Source: Isoetes taiwanensis
Taxonomy: Eukaryota; Streptophyta; Lycopodiopsida; Isoetales; Isoetaceae
Reading direction: 5' to 3'
NCBI GenBank assembly: GCA_021234155.1
Contig: JAJEKV010000008.1
Coordinates: forward strand, 9,722,305-9,786,304
DNA: 64,000 bases
Below, in pieces: positions 11,191 through 23,556 of this stretch. Below the pieces are notes generated by a model. It had not been told where the DNA came from. It made no database searches and saw only the letters and a program-made list of their open reading frames with translations. The first letter of the stretch is position 1. Every line of letters begins with the position of its first letter. The position numbers were made by a program, and so were the translations under genes.

Positions 11191-12251
11191 TTGTAGATCT
11201 AAGAAGCTCGTAGGAAACTCTTTCTCAATATCACATAATAGTAAAATGGCCTCCTCCTCTATCTTTGGAATGTCAGAGATATCAATTTCCTTCAAAGACA
11301 CCCATCTCACAAATTTGCCTAAACGATATATAATATTCCTTATAGCTGGTGTCAGATAGCTTCCAATGGCACAAGGAAGCACATGCTACATCCACAACAA
11401 ACAATGGTTTAATACATGAAAATATTTTCAATAGTCATGCAACAAAACTCATGATAAAATACCTGCAGAAACTTATGCCAGTCATGTGTCTTGAGACCAT
11501 CGTTTTGGTGGGGGTATCACCTCACGCCCACATGCATGGTGCCCTTCAGGTAAATATTTTTTGTGGCCAATGTATTCTTGAGATGTTTGGATCTGTATGA
11601 TGTTAGGCTAGTTCCACATGAAGGACATCCATATGCTCCACTTGTCTGTAGACCTGTTACATCACAAAGTAAGAACTTGATTTTAGCATCATGGTTTACG
11701 AGCAACTAGAATCTTTAAATTATATAATTTTGTCATAATATACTTACCTGATCCCACAGAGAAGCCTGGATAGTCATGAATTGTGAAACATAGCATCCCG
11801 TGCAGTGTGAAATCATGTGGCTCTCTTACAATGTCATACGTATAAATCCCCTTCCACAATATTTCCAATTCCTCTATCAAAGGTTCCATGTAAACATCCA
11901 TGTTTTTTACTTGGTATTTTCCTGCAAGAAACATTTTTCCACTTCATTACATATTCATACAAAATATGACCATAACATAATACTTGGACCAATCAACGTC
12001 AACATGATATGACCAGGCTTGATAGCCATCCATGGTGGAATATTGTAGTTTACAACAACTATCGGCCATACGCTATGTGATGATGACATAGATCCCCAGG
12101 GGCATATTCCATCAAGCCCTAGCCCAAGCCTAATGTTGCGAGGCTCCGTTTTAAATTGTGGCCACTTTTCTTTGACATTCTTCCAAGACTCTCCATCGGC
12201 TGGCAACCTCATTTTTCCATCTATGCTCCGATTTTTGGCATGGTAATCCAT
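11191..12251 (-). pseudogene. CACTA transposase TNP2, copy 1 (decayed)
   Basis: Transposase of the host CACTA element, read on the minus strand. Exon a (12251 to about 11970) has EPRNIRLGLGLDGICPWG, then VVVNYNIPPWMAIKPGHIML, the Transposase_21 core. Exon b (11921-11748) has KNMDVYMEPLIEELEILWKG and FTIHDYPGFS, with GCAG acceptor and GTAAGT donor. Exon c (11653-11463) has SGAYGCPSCGTS and SKHLKN (the zinc-finger-like piece), then KTHDWHKFLQ. Exon d (11385-11191) has LPCAIGSYLTPAIRNIIYRL and EEEAILLLCDIEKEFPTSF, the DUF4218 start. A stop interrupts exon c (after MHVGVR) and the rest of DUF4218 is absent, so it is inactive. Confidence 0.85.
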
Positions 12252-12259
12252 GAATGAGG

Positions 12260-14160
12260 CAATAGAAGAAGAAGAAGAAGAAATGCTTTTTCTAAGAACT
12301 TAATTTCAGATGGATTGCTTGCTCTTATTTGAGAAGAAGAAGAAGAAGAAAATTCTGGAAAACTGGTATTCTAATGGGGGCATGTAGTGGAAAGGCTTGC
12401 TCTTAACCGACCTCTTAAAAGCCTGATCTTGAACGAGCTCTAAGTGTCTTAAAAACTATCTAGCAAAGGCTTTGTGATTCTCAAAGGTGTTGGGCACAAA
12501 AAATTGGCTACATATGGGTAAAAATTCTACATTAAGTTGTAAGGTTTGGCATTAAATAAACTATCACCAAAGTAGGCAAAAACCTTGTTATTGTACAAGA
12601 TGCATGAGCCATAGACTTTACGTAAGACAAATCAAGTAGTGCTTTGATACATAAGACAATTCCAGGAGTGCTTTATTGAAATAGTCTTTGGTTTAGGCTC
12701 TATCTTACTAGAAAGGAATTTTATGAGATATGCATGCTTGCCACATGTATACTTAAGAGAAAATTGGGGCATGCATGCCACATCTAAGCTAAATATGTTG
12801 CATGTACTTTTTGTAAACAATTTGGAGCTTCCATTAGGCAATTATATTTTTGTTTTGAATATTATGTGGCCATGTGCTATGATGTAAAAGCAAAAAAGAT
12901 ATATGAAAAAAATAAAAAATCCTTGGTATTTCTTCCATTATGCGGTGATAATTAATTTTGTGAGCATAGGGATACGAATGAGGTAAAGATTAGGTTTAGG
13001 TTTTCCACAAAATATCTATGTGGAGCCGAAATTATGTGCCACAGTTCAATAGCAGATTTGATCTTGAAAGCATGAGAATGGATGAATCCATTTCATCTGT
13101 CTATAGCAGAGACGACCCGAAGCTTTGAGGAAAAGGCAACCACATACAAGATAAGAGCTGAGTTTATGGAAAATGCCAGGTTTATACATGGCTGATTTCT
13201 GTTAAAGCTTGTGGCTAAGGAAGGCAATCGCTGATCTATAAGCAGAAACTTCTGCTTGGTGGCCATGTGAATCGTGGCCTATAATGTTTTTCATGGCAAC
13301 AACCAGGTCAAATGCCTGTAGAGGTTTCGGTATGCTCCTATTTCATCTATTCCTTCGCTTTAAATATTGATTTAAGGCTGCCAGAGATGATGAAAATCGA
13401 TCTGTGGTGGACTAAAAATAGGGAGCCGTTTGTGGTTTACGGCTTTTTGCTTTTTCTTTCCATGTTCTGAAAATAACAGGGCCATCTTGGTAGCCAGATA
13501 AGAGAAGCCAAGGAGCACATAGCATTTCTATGCTTTGTAACAAGCACTGGTAGCACTTTTCGACTCACAGATATGGGAGGAGCGACCATGATCAGGTTTT
13601 TATGGCGTCTCATGATTTTCTCATTCGAAACTTTATATTCAAAATGTTATCCATGATCTACTTTGAGAATTGATGATATTTGTGTGCACATATGGTATGG
13701 TATTTCTGGGCTAATGCCATTGAATCAGTAATGATGATCTGTTGAATATGACTATGCGGTATTATTGTTCTTGTGTTGCTGTCTGATAGAGCTGCTACAT
13801 ATAGTGGCCACGAATTTAGCATGCTTGGCCAAATAGAGGATTTAGTAGATTTCTTAATTTGCAGGGTGGAGATATCTTAATGCCTAGCTCATGTTGGAGT
13901 ATAAGTGTTTCAGCAAATGGATAACCATTTTGGCGTATATTCTTAGAGCATGGATTGATATCAGAAACATATTTAGTAAAAATATACATGCATGATCAGG
14001 TATTGGCGCTGTTGTGTAGAGCTATTATGTGCCCTTTATATGCTGGTCACTTGCAAGTTTGTTTACAGCCAGCTAACACTTGCTTTCTTTCGTTCTTACA
14101 TGAATTGAGCATAAGAATTCTATAACAGCAATATCATATTGATCTTAAAATATGATTAAA
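12260..14160. other. CACTA interior, no gene recognised
   Basis: AT-rich DNA between the transposase and the second structured-RNA-like element. Two (GAA)n runs lie at about 12267-12282 and 12330-12349. The block 13100-13500 has a less AT-biased composition and could be captured host sequence, but I cannot assign it. Confidence 0.3.
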
Positions 14161-14162
14161 CA

Positions 14163-14295
14163 TTAGGTGAAGGGCGATGAGCCATGTAGTTTTATAGCTT
14201 ACCTGTCACCCCTCTCCTCGTTACCATTAATTTGCTAATGTTGGTCTGTTTGGGTGCAGGTAACCAAGACTACATCTCCTAGATGTTTTGTCATA
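14163..14295 (+). ncRNA. Structured-RNA-like element, copy 2 (inside CACTA)
   Basis: Homologue of 2181-2312. Helix A pairs 14184-14193 (ATGTAGTTTT) with 14266-14275 (AAGACTACAT). Compared with copy 1, three of its ten pairs have changed on both sides and two on one side only, and all remain paired. Helix B (14199-14205 with 14257-14263) is unchanged. It is extended by CACCC (14207-14211) with GGGTG (14252-14256) across a one-base bulge. The apical ACCA/TGGT pairing is also kept (14223-14226 with 14242-14245). The segments before helix A (14163-14184) and across the 3' side of helix B (about 14242-14264) are nearly identical between copies. Its position inside a transposon suggests capture. 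Confidence 0.5.
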
Positions 14296-14970
14296 TGCTT
14301 GGATGTACATAGCAGTCTTACAGGATTGCTACTTATGGTACAATGTTATCTGGTGAGACCTTTTTGGTGGTTATGAAGGATTAGAAATTCTGAAATTCTG
14401 AATTTTAGATTGTAAATCATATACATAGTGTTTGCTTTGTGTATTGACTAAAAATAATCTGAAATTGTTTGATAATCTGGAAGAAGATTTGATTTTAACA
14501 TTAGTATCTTATTATATTTGACGTATACATTATGTCCTTTATATTTTTACATTATGAATCTAAAGATATTTGATTTTAACACTCTTATCGGATTATATTT
14601 GACTTTCACATTATTTTCTTTATATATCTACATAAGTACTGCATTATGAATATCGTTTATGGTTACGTAAATATTTTGCTATGAATGTGGTACTGCTGAA
14701 TATTTGAATACTACACTTAAGTGTGGTTGTGGCCTGGCGTAAAACCCAGGGTGGATATGTCGTGTCTGTCGTGTCTGTCATTTCGCCTTGAAGCAAATCC
14801 ATATATTTAAACTCTGTTTTCATATTGTGGAAAGTAATCTTGGTGAAGATAATCCGAAGTAGAATATTGGAGAAAAGGGTATGCATGAATATAGAATGGC
14901 AAATAAATAAATGTAAACTTGTCACAAAGAGGAAAATCAAACCTTGATAATATAGACATAGAATCATTAC
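14296..14970. other. AT-rich CACTA interior
   Basis: No gene recognised. The minus-strand open frame at 14644-14973 has a biased composition and no family resemblance. Confidence 0.3.
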
Positions 14971-15103
14971 CAAAGTGACACAACAATGTGCTTAATTTTG
15001 TAAAAAATTGTCACAACGTTGACATATATGTATAGTAAATGAATTACAAAGTGACACAACAATGTGCTTAATTTTGTAAAAAATTGTCACAACGTTGACA
15101 TAT
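14971..15103. repeat. 76-bp tandem duplication at the Helitron insertion site
   Basis: Copy 1 is 14971-15046. Copy 2 starts at 15047 and is cut at about 15103 by the Helitron, resuming at 23672. Both begin CAAAGTGACACAACAATGTG. The uninterrupted copy shows the empty site GACATATATGTATAG, which fixes the Helitron boundaries. The repeat carries TGACA/TGTCA motifs like the CACTA subterminal regions. Confidence 0.85.
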
Positions 15104-15199
15104 CCTTCTATATATATTATTATTAGAAAAAAATCCGGCTCCAAAAAGGCATTTTAGAATTAGCTATATCTACCTTCCGGCTATTGATTAAGAGCAAAC

Positions 15200-18100
15200 T
15201 TGACTATATTCAAACCGGAGAAACTTTTAGATTGCCGTGCCCTTCCCCCCGGTACACGTGCGTTCTCCCACCGCCAATGACTTTTACCTTATACGCCCGT
15301 CGTTCTTCAAGTTTTCCGCTGTGCCCCTTCCCTGTCTGAGTAGGAGCAGAATAGCCTATCCCTTTCTATGTTCACTCCGGCTCCCTTTCTATGTTCACTC
15401 CGGCTCGCTTTCTCCAGAGCAAAAATACGGTGCCGAGGGTAGTTTGAAGACTTCGGCCCTTCTCCAGACCAAAGCGCCTCCGGTAACCAAAATATCTTGA
15501 AGCCTATTTTTGTGGTTGCTTTAATTTCAGGCTTTAATCTAAAGTTTGGAGCAACCCTCTGGCAGCTGCCTTTAGAACTAGCAATCAGGCCGCTTGCCAA
15601 ATCAGCCTTGCGTAAGAAACTCCCCTAAAAAAAACCCCGGTAAGCTCCTGCTGTTGAGAATTTATTTTGCTTCTGCATTTTAGATATGGAACAAAGAGAG
15701 CTCTTTGAAGAGATCCGGGTCCAATACTCAGTTTCTTAAGCCCTTAGACCGAAAATTTCTTCTGTCTAATTGCCCAAAACATGAGCAGCTCACCTATGTT
15801 TATGATCAACTGGTTTTAGACAGGAAAGTTCCGACAAACAAAGTGGCAGATAATCTATCTTCTCACAGAACCCAATTTATGCAGATTGGAGTAGGAGATA
15901 ATGTGTGTTATTTCGTTCTTTCTCAGTAAAAGAGGCCAAAGGCCTGCGGTTTGCTAATGTCCGAGAGTAGATACAGAGTCTGTTTTAGAACCCGACGTTT
16001 CGACTGTGATAGCTCCCCCTGTTTAATTGCGATCCTTTTCTTTCATATGCAGTGTGTGGCAGCTGAGGAATAGAAGCAAACCCAGAAGCCCCTTAGTTGT
16101 CACCGGAGTCTAAGTTATGGCAAGCATTTTAATCCCTATCAGAAGCCACAATCTTGCTTGAAACGGCCCTCTAACAAAAGCTTTACCTCTGGCCGCAGTC
16201 TTTCGGCCCGCACCTGATCCATAAACCCTTAAGCCGCAGCTGTTTTTTAAAAAATCTCAAGAAATGATTTTAGCTGTAGGAATACCTTGCCGGAATAAAA
16301 CTCAAAATCATCTTCCAAGCTTTTTTGTCTGATTGTTTACTTGGCGCCCTTTTAGTTTAGCACAGTTGGTAAACGGCAGTGAAGCCACAAAAAGTTCTAG
16401 CTTGAACGCATTTGTAGCCCATTTTATGCCGAAGCAGACAGAAGAGTTTGGAATTGCAGTACGCGCAACAAGTTAAAAAAAAAATGACTAAGCTATGCCG
16501 AACTTTTTGAGCCTTGATTTCCGAGCTTAGGAGTTCAGAACAATGTCTTAAACTGCCAGAGAAAGAGTTGTGATTAAAATAATAGACGTTAGAACCAACC
16601 CATTTCATTCCACTTCAAAACCTGTAAACTCAGGTCGTGGAAAATGCTGCAACAGTGTCCATAAATTGCTCTAGGAAATAGTATAGGGCAACGGTATAAC
16701 ATTAAATTGTGCGCTCTACATTTATTAACCTGTTTATTTATTCTTCACAGTATATTGAACCCATACTTGCCAAGAATTGTGAGAAGCGGCATTTATTCTC
16801 CGTTTGGCTTCTAGTCCTAGTTCGCTTCAAATCTCACCAAGGTCAGAATTATAATTTTAGAATATATACAGTGATGTTGCAAAATGTATTAAATAGTAGA
16901 TGCTTTAAATATTGGTAATTTTCGTCTTAATGCGACCGATATTCATTTTTTGCCTAACATATGCCACAAAATATAGGGCGTTTTTTGTTTATGTCTAAGT
17001 ACTTGCTTTTTTTTTTTTAATTCTGAAATTGTGAATAGTGATATTTTCTCTTTTAATTGACACAAAGAAGATCTCTATGTAATAGAGGTCCTAGCATCAT
17101 AGATAGTACCCATTCTTATTACATTAAGATGTTCATCGTTATTACATCAGAAAGCCAAGGACCCTTAAAACAATTGCGAGACACCCCATATTCACATTAT
17201 CGATTATCATATGGAAGCATATCCTATTGCATATAGATTTTAGCAGCTTAGCAACCAAAAGGTTACTACAAAAGCTTACTTTTAAGCCTTCGTTGACGAG
17301 TATAGCCCTCACTTGGTGTCGCTGTTGGCCTTAGCCACGCGGTATTGAAAAATGTGCGTTGTACTCTTACGAAAGGTTATGAGAATGTTTTACTAATTTA
17401 TACCCTAATTCCTAATGGTGTTGTTGATAAAACTCCAACACTAATATAGGAATTGGCGTATGTTTTAGCAAACATTCATCGGTTTCCCCATCCTTAGCCT
17501 TATAAATACGTATATATCAACCAATTAAAATTTATCAATAACAATACCTTAGCACAATAGCAGAGTTGTGGTTTCTAATAATTTTTTGCCTTATTTATTT
17601 TAAAAAATATGTATTAAATGATAAATGTTTCGTTATTAATCTCTAAATTGCCATGTGTTTTAATCAAAATGATCTCAAATGAGCATTTTTGTTGATGCCA
17701 CACAAACTCGCCCCTAAGACCATAGACAGTACCCATTCCTATTACATTAGAGGACCAAAGACCTTGAACACCAGACAAGACTTACTTTACAGAATAAATT
17801 CATTAGGAGCAATAAAATATATGCGAAGTGCCATATCCCAAAATCAGCCTTTGTGCCATAGTGGTAGCTAATGTTCATCCGTTAGCGTGTGTATTCCATT
17901 GTTTCAATTGTAAACCATCTATTCATGTGTTCATACGCACATAATAGAGTACTCTATAAGAACTTCAACCCTTAAATGCCTAAGCCATATCATTATTACG
18001 ATACTCTACATATGTTCATTTGCTCATGTAACATCTTGCTATTCTAGAAAGATATTTCAATTAAATAATGCATCCTACATAGAACATTTTAGATTTTTAA

Positions 18101-18380
18101 AGAAGTTCATTAGCATGAACTTACCCAAATAAACCATGATTTCACATACGACTCAAAGATATGAGATAGAAATTAAAGACCGCAATATTTTGTTGTCATT
18201 AAGCAATAAAGTAAAATTAGTTGTTTTCCTCTGCACAATTTATTAACAATGTTGAGCAGTTCGGACATCACAATATGAACGAACATTGCCAAAATCAATC
18301 AGTGGCAAAAGAGACGGATCACTCAAGGCAAGCACAATGCATATCCATGTTAGATAAACTTCTCTCATTTACATCGTATC
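15200..18380 (+). other. Helitron 5' region, possibly captured DNA
   Basis: About 3.2 kb ahead of the Rep exons without a recognisable gene. An open frame at 15705-15929 (74 codons) and a splice-like segment at about 15530-15620 may be captured host exons; neither product is recognised. 17288-17470 is an inverted homologue of 7003-7187. A short phrase around GTACCCATTC and TATTACATTA recurs at about 17107 and 17729. Confidence 0.35.
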
Positions 18381-18401
18381 TTTTATTTAACTGACATCTT
18401 T

Positions 18402-19754
18402 TTGCATTTTGCTTTCTGTAGACTATCCTCGCCCCTTCCAGATGACACCGTCGTCAATCCCACAGCAAAAATTCCGAAGCGTCGCAAAAACCAAGAAGAA
18501 TACCAAGTTAAAAAGAAAATGAAGAAAACTAATGCAGAAGGAAAATATGGACAAATTTCTGCACCTCTAAAACTCACATCCTCCAGGTATGGATTATAGA
18601 TTTAAGTTTTCAGTTCACTATTACATACGACACCACTAATTATATATGCTTGAATCTAGTAATAGTCAAGGTGCAAATCCGAGTAGAAAACAAAACAACG
18701 AAGACACTGATATTGACTACGGATCCAACAAAAAAACAACAAATTCTGAGTATGTATATATACTAATTATGTATTTTAATCTCTCAAAAAATGAAAGATA
18801 ACATATTTTTTCATCGTCAATTTACAGTATCGAGAGAACATTGCACAGCTGTCTTATAAGAGATGAGGATATACAAAAACCACCAGACACAAAGAAAAGA
18901 GGCCGTCCAAGGTGAGTAAAAATGCTGTTACACTTAGAAGTCTATAATTCTGTTTAAGTATATTTAAATTAAGTAATATTCGTATATTTATTAATTACGA
19001 CATGCTATTTAGTTTCCTACTCTTTGCATTGTATACCATAGACATTAGCATACCTACTTAGTTTAAAGCTTAAAAAGTTATTCATATCCTTAAGTATGCA
19101 CAATCTATATGTAAAGATCTTATTATATTTAATTACCATCTCTTTAATTTTATCCTTGATAGGCTACCTATCGCTATGGTAGAAGGCCTTCCTGACAATG
19201 AGATGAAGAAGATCCTTAATCGTCGAAAATACCAGCAAGAATATAGAGCTAAAAAGAAACTAAAAGAATTTGCTACATCATCGACCACCCAGAAGTCAAG
19301 ACGCTCAGAGCACCTATGCTCTGTTGGCCGCACGAGCAAGGAAAAGAGTGATATGCAGAAAGTACATAAGAGCCGTCGCCAATATACCAAGAACTCTGAA
19401 GTACAGAAACATAGAGAACCACCTTCCACGGAGGCTATATTAAATATGGCCTCCGTGGAACAAAATTACCAAAATACAGTAACCATTAATCCCGATACAT
19501 CGGATTGTAATAGTGTGCGTGGCCATTGGCAAAGGCAAATTGCTATGATGCAAGAAGGCATAAAACATGCGGGACATGAACCACTAAAGTGGACAAAGAA
19601 ATGCTGCATATGCCAGATTGACTTGCTAAATTCCGAGAACATGTCATTTTGCTGCAACAATGGCCGTCGTTTACTGCCACGGCTTGAGCCTCTACCTCGA
19701 ACCCTAGAAGAACTTTATTCGGTACATGAATTTGCGACAATTCACGCATTGTGA
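18402..19754 (+). pseudogene. Helitron Rep-helicase N-terminal exons
   Basis: Four exon-like pieces with plausible splice sites. The first (from about 18402) has PKRRKNQEEYQVKKKMKK. The second is about 18657-18762. The third (about 18828-18911) ends with KKRGRPR, an AT-hook-type motif before a GTGAGT-type donor. The fourth (about 19164-19754) has LPDNEMKKILNRRKYQQEYR, then CCICQIDLLNSENMSFCCNN, a Cys-rich zinc-finger-like segment, then GRRLLPRLEPLP. The order basic region, CxxC...CC, LPxLxPLP is the standard start of plant Helitron proteins. A one-base shift at about 19740 separates it from the following frame. Confidence 0.75.
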
Positions 19755-21290
19755 ATAACCTATTCTGTTTCACTGCCCTTGGTGTCGAAGGCGATTTCAT
19801 AAACCTAAAAATGCCATCATCTGTTGCAATCATGGGTCGCACATACCATCGGCTCTTATCTGCAGGCACACCCACAAGTACTCTCCACTGGTATATATAT
19901 GACAGCTCGATGAGATATACTATTGCTGCCAACATGCAGATACCATCGACATGGATCATGCAGGTTGCCGCAGCTTTAAATACCATTAATCCATACATTA
20001 AAGAATTGAGAACAATAAAGGAATTACATCCCGCACCTACAAAACTCACCCTTGCAGATCCTTCCACATCAGATGAAATAGCTGCTATCGTCCATGCCAA
20101 TAACAGTGTGACTATAAAACCTAGAACGGCGATGATCTGGATGCGGCATAACCACGAGCCCGTATTTTTGAGCATCCTTGACCCTGCGTACGAGCCACTT
20201 CAATACCCATTATTTTTTCCACATGGAACATTAGGATGGCACCCACATAATGACCAAAACATGTCCCAAATAGATTGGTATCGAACTAGATTACTTCATG
20301 AACCACGGTTTTCACAACTAGGGAGATTATGTGGTGAATACCTCGTCGACATGTACTCCAGAGTCGAAGAAGAACGCCTCAACTACATTGTAACTGAGGG
20401 ATATCGACGAAACCTAACGCAACACGAAGACGACTTCAATGATGATGAAGATTCCGATGCGCATTATAAAACCCTACCAGCATCGTTCTTAGGTTCTAGA
20501 CGATGGTGTGCTGTTCAAGTAGCAGATGCTCTTGCGCTTGCAAGGGTCAAAGGAAGACCAAGTTTCTTTATAACAATGACAACAAATCCAGCATGGCCAG
20601 AAATAAAATGTAAATTACATCCAGGCCAAAATGCATCCGACAACCCCATGGTGGTTGTTCGAGCGTGTCATGAAAGAGTCCAACATACAAAAAATATCAT
20701 TCGAAAGTATCTCGGACCCATATCTTATATGATGCATGTCATTGAGTTTCAAAAACGTGGATTACCCCACGGACATATCGTTGTAAAGACAGAGCACGAG
20801 ATCCCAATAGACATGATCGATAATCTAATCTCTGCAGAACTGCCAACAGACCCCACACTGAGAGCTCAAGTTGAGAAGTACATGATTCACAGACACACAA
20901 AACGCTGCCTCAAAGAAAATAACAAGTGTTGCTATAAATACCCGAAGCCGTTGAATCCAACAACATACATCGACGAGAAAGGATACGTACAATATAGACG
21001 ACGAACAGAAGCAGACGTGAACGTTGTTCCATACATCCCATTTCTGTTGAGAGAACTAGACTGTCATGTCTATGCAGATATTGCATCAACCGTACATGTA
21101 TTTGCATACCTCTACGGCTATATATACAAAGGCTTTGATATGACTCGTTTTCACATCGACTCTGCAAAAGAGACATCCACCACAAATGTTCAAACCAACC
21201 TACTGTACCAAACAGTACTGACCAAAACCAACCTACTGTACCAAACAATACTGGCCAAAATCACACCAAGAACGAAATTCAAGATTACAT
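19751..21290 (+). pseudogene. Helitron Rep nuclease (HUH) domain
   Basis: The frame starts NNLFCFTALGVEGDF and covers the Helitron-like N domain and the Rep nuclease that nicks and joins the transposon ends. Motifs in order are MQYPLFFPHG-like YPLFFPHGTLGWHP (about 20208), FFITMTTNPAWPEIKCKL (Rep motif 1, about 20570), VIEFQKRGLPHGHIVV (HUH motif, about 20739-20786) and AYLYGYIYKGFDMTRF (two-tyrosine motif, about 21106-21153). All catalytic residues (two His, two Tyr) are present. A 33-bp tandem duplication (about 21195-21260, NLLYQT twice) lies just before a frameshift at about 21270, after which the sequence continues in the next frame. Confidence 0.88.
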
Positions 21291-23504
21291 CTCTGCACGA
21301 TACCTATCATCCATGGAAGCCACATGGAGAATCATGTCCTATCACATGACAGAAAAGCATCCTTCCGTAAAATGTCTTCCCCTACATTTAGAAGGACACA
21401 ACAGACGCTGTTTCAGAAATACGTCCACGAACACTGGGATCTCTTTATTAGACAGATACTTTTTACGACCACTTGCTCCCAGATTTGATTATATTACTTA
21501 CATTGAATATAACGAACAATATACCTCCACCATCTGGAAGCCAACCATTGCCCTTAAATCAACTGATTATCTAGAACAAAAAGCCGCAGGTGCAACCCAA
21601 AATATCATACACGAGAGAAGCAAAGGTGAATTAATCTGTAGAATACGGCTATTGCTTCCAAAGGTTGGAGAACCATTCTACCTAAGGCTCATCTTACTTC
21701 ATAAAGCTGCACGAACTTGGGACGAACTCAAAATCCATGACCAAAAGCAATACAAAACATACGAAGAAGTCGCCCAAGCCATGGGACTAATAGCACCAGC
21801 AACTGAAGCCATAGCAGTGATGCAGGAGGCAATTTCATGCTTGCAAACTCCATCACAGCTACGATTTCTATTCGCACTCTTAATATTAGATTCTGGACCA
21901 GCACTCCAACTATGGGAAACATTTCAAAACCACATGATAGCAGACTTTCTACAACAACATTCAGGAAACCAATCATTTGCCGTCAATGAAAGCCTCCTTG
22001 CTATCAACAACATTTTAATCCAGCACGGAACCGACGCCGCAGCCTTCGGTCTGTCTACCCCCAGCATCCCATCCAAAGAAATACAGAATGAACTCAACAA
22101 ATTTCCTGATCACGAAGAGTACCTTATAAAAAGCTCAACTATGTTGCAAACCATGAACCAAAACCAAATCTCAATCTACACCTATATATGTGATCTTATC
22201 AATAACAAAAACTGCCCAAATCCAATCTTTGTATATGGAAAAGCGGGAACTGGGAAAACATACGTACTCAATGCCATGTGTTTTTACATACGAGGATCTT
22301 ACCGTGCGCCACCACAGCGCTAGCATCACTGCAATATTCTGCTGGAAGAACTGCACACTCTCTATTTCAAATACCCGTCATCGATAACAATATTGGCATC
22401 CATTCACTACTCGATCTTCATTCCCCAAGGGCCGCATTGATCAAGACTGCAACAGCGATCATATGGGATGAATTCCCCATGGCAAACAGAGCAGTCATAG
22501 AAGCAGTTGATATCCTTCTACAAAACATAACAGGTATAACTAGTCCATTTGGAGGAAAACTATTCATAGCAGCCGGAGACTTTCGACAAATTGCTCCTGT
22601 CGTCAAGCGAGGAGGGAAAACAGCAACAATAAACGCATCCATAATATCCTCCCACTTATGGAGTCACTTCAAAGTCCTAGAGCTTAATCAACCCGTAAGA
22701 AATGCAACTGATCCAGACCTCATACAATTCGTCGATGATATTGGAGAGGGCCGTCTTCTCAATAACATCCCACTGACGCTCTTCGAAACAACAATCAAAA
22801 TAGAAGACGCTATCAGCTTTTTATACAATGCGTACATATTATTAATACCTACAATATGCGAGAAAAGAGCATTCCTGTCCCCAAAAAACATTCCCGTTGA
22901 CGAATTCAACATCGAAATCATACGAATGATCTCAACAGATTCCAGAAGTTACTTTAGCGTCGACAGGCTCACGGAAAAAGACCAGACCATCGAAGACCAC
23001 CCAATGGCAACCACAGACTTTCTCAACGGCTTCAAACATCCAGCACTTCCACAACACGAACTCCAACTAAAGGTCAACACCATATGCCACATCACAAAGA
23101 CACTAGACAAAGATAGAGGTCTCGTAAAAAATGCAAGAGTTATGATATGCTCAATGCATGCTAAATTCGTAACCGTGAAAGTTCTAACGGGCCAACCGCA
23201 ACACATTGGAAACATACACCCCATTTCCCGAGTTGACTTCTTCTACCAACCAGACAACTGGCCCTGGACAATCCACAGACGACAACTACCACTGCGACCT
23301 GCGTATTCAACAACATTCCACAGCTGCCTGGGACTCACCCTCGACAAAATAGTCCTCGACCTGCGCACTGAAGTCTTTACACACGGACAATTATACACAG
23401 CACTCACTCGCGTGCGAAGAAAGGAAGACGTGCTTATCCTTCTCGACGAGTCCAACACCAACAAGACCACCACGAACGTCGTCTACAAGGAACTACTTCC
23501 ATAA
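21270..23504 (+). pseudogene. Helitron PIF1-type helicase domain
   Basis: Continues from the Rep domain as EIQDYISARYLSSMEATWR and runs in two frames. The first (to 22323) holds the linker and Walker A, VYGKAGTGKTYVLNAM (about 22231-22278). After a frame change at about 22285 the second has SAGRTAHSLFQIP (motif Ia), IIWDEFPMANR (Walker B, about 22458-22490), GDFRQIAPVV (motif III), LNQPVR (motif IV) and HGQLYTALTRVRR (motif VI, about 23384-23422). It ends at TAA, 23502-23504. This is the 5'-3' PIF1-like DNA helicase fused to Rep in Helitrons. All motifs are intact; only the frameshift disables it. Confidence 0.88.
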
Positions 23505-23556
23505 ACAAGGTGCGTACCAAAAAAAAAAAACACTCCATCCATCTCATGCCCAAGAT

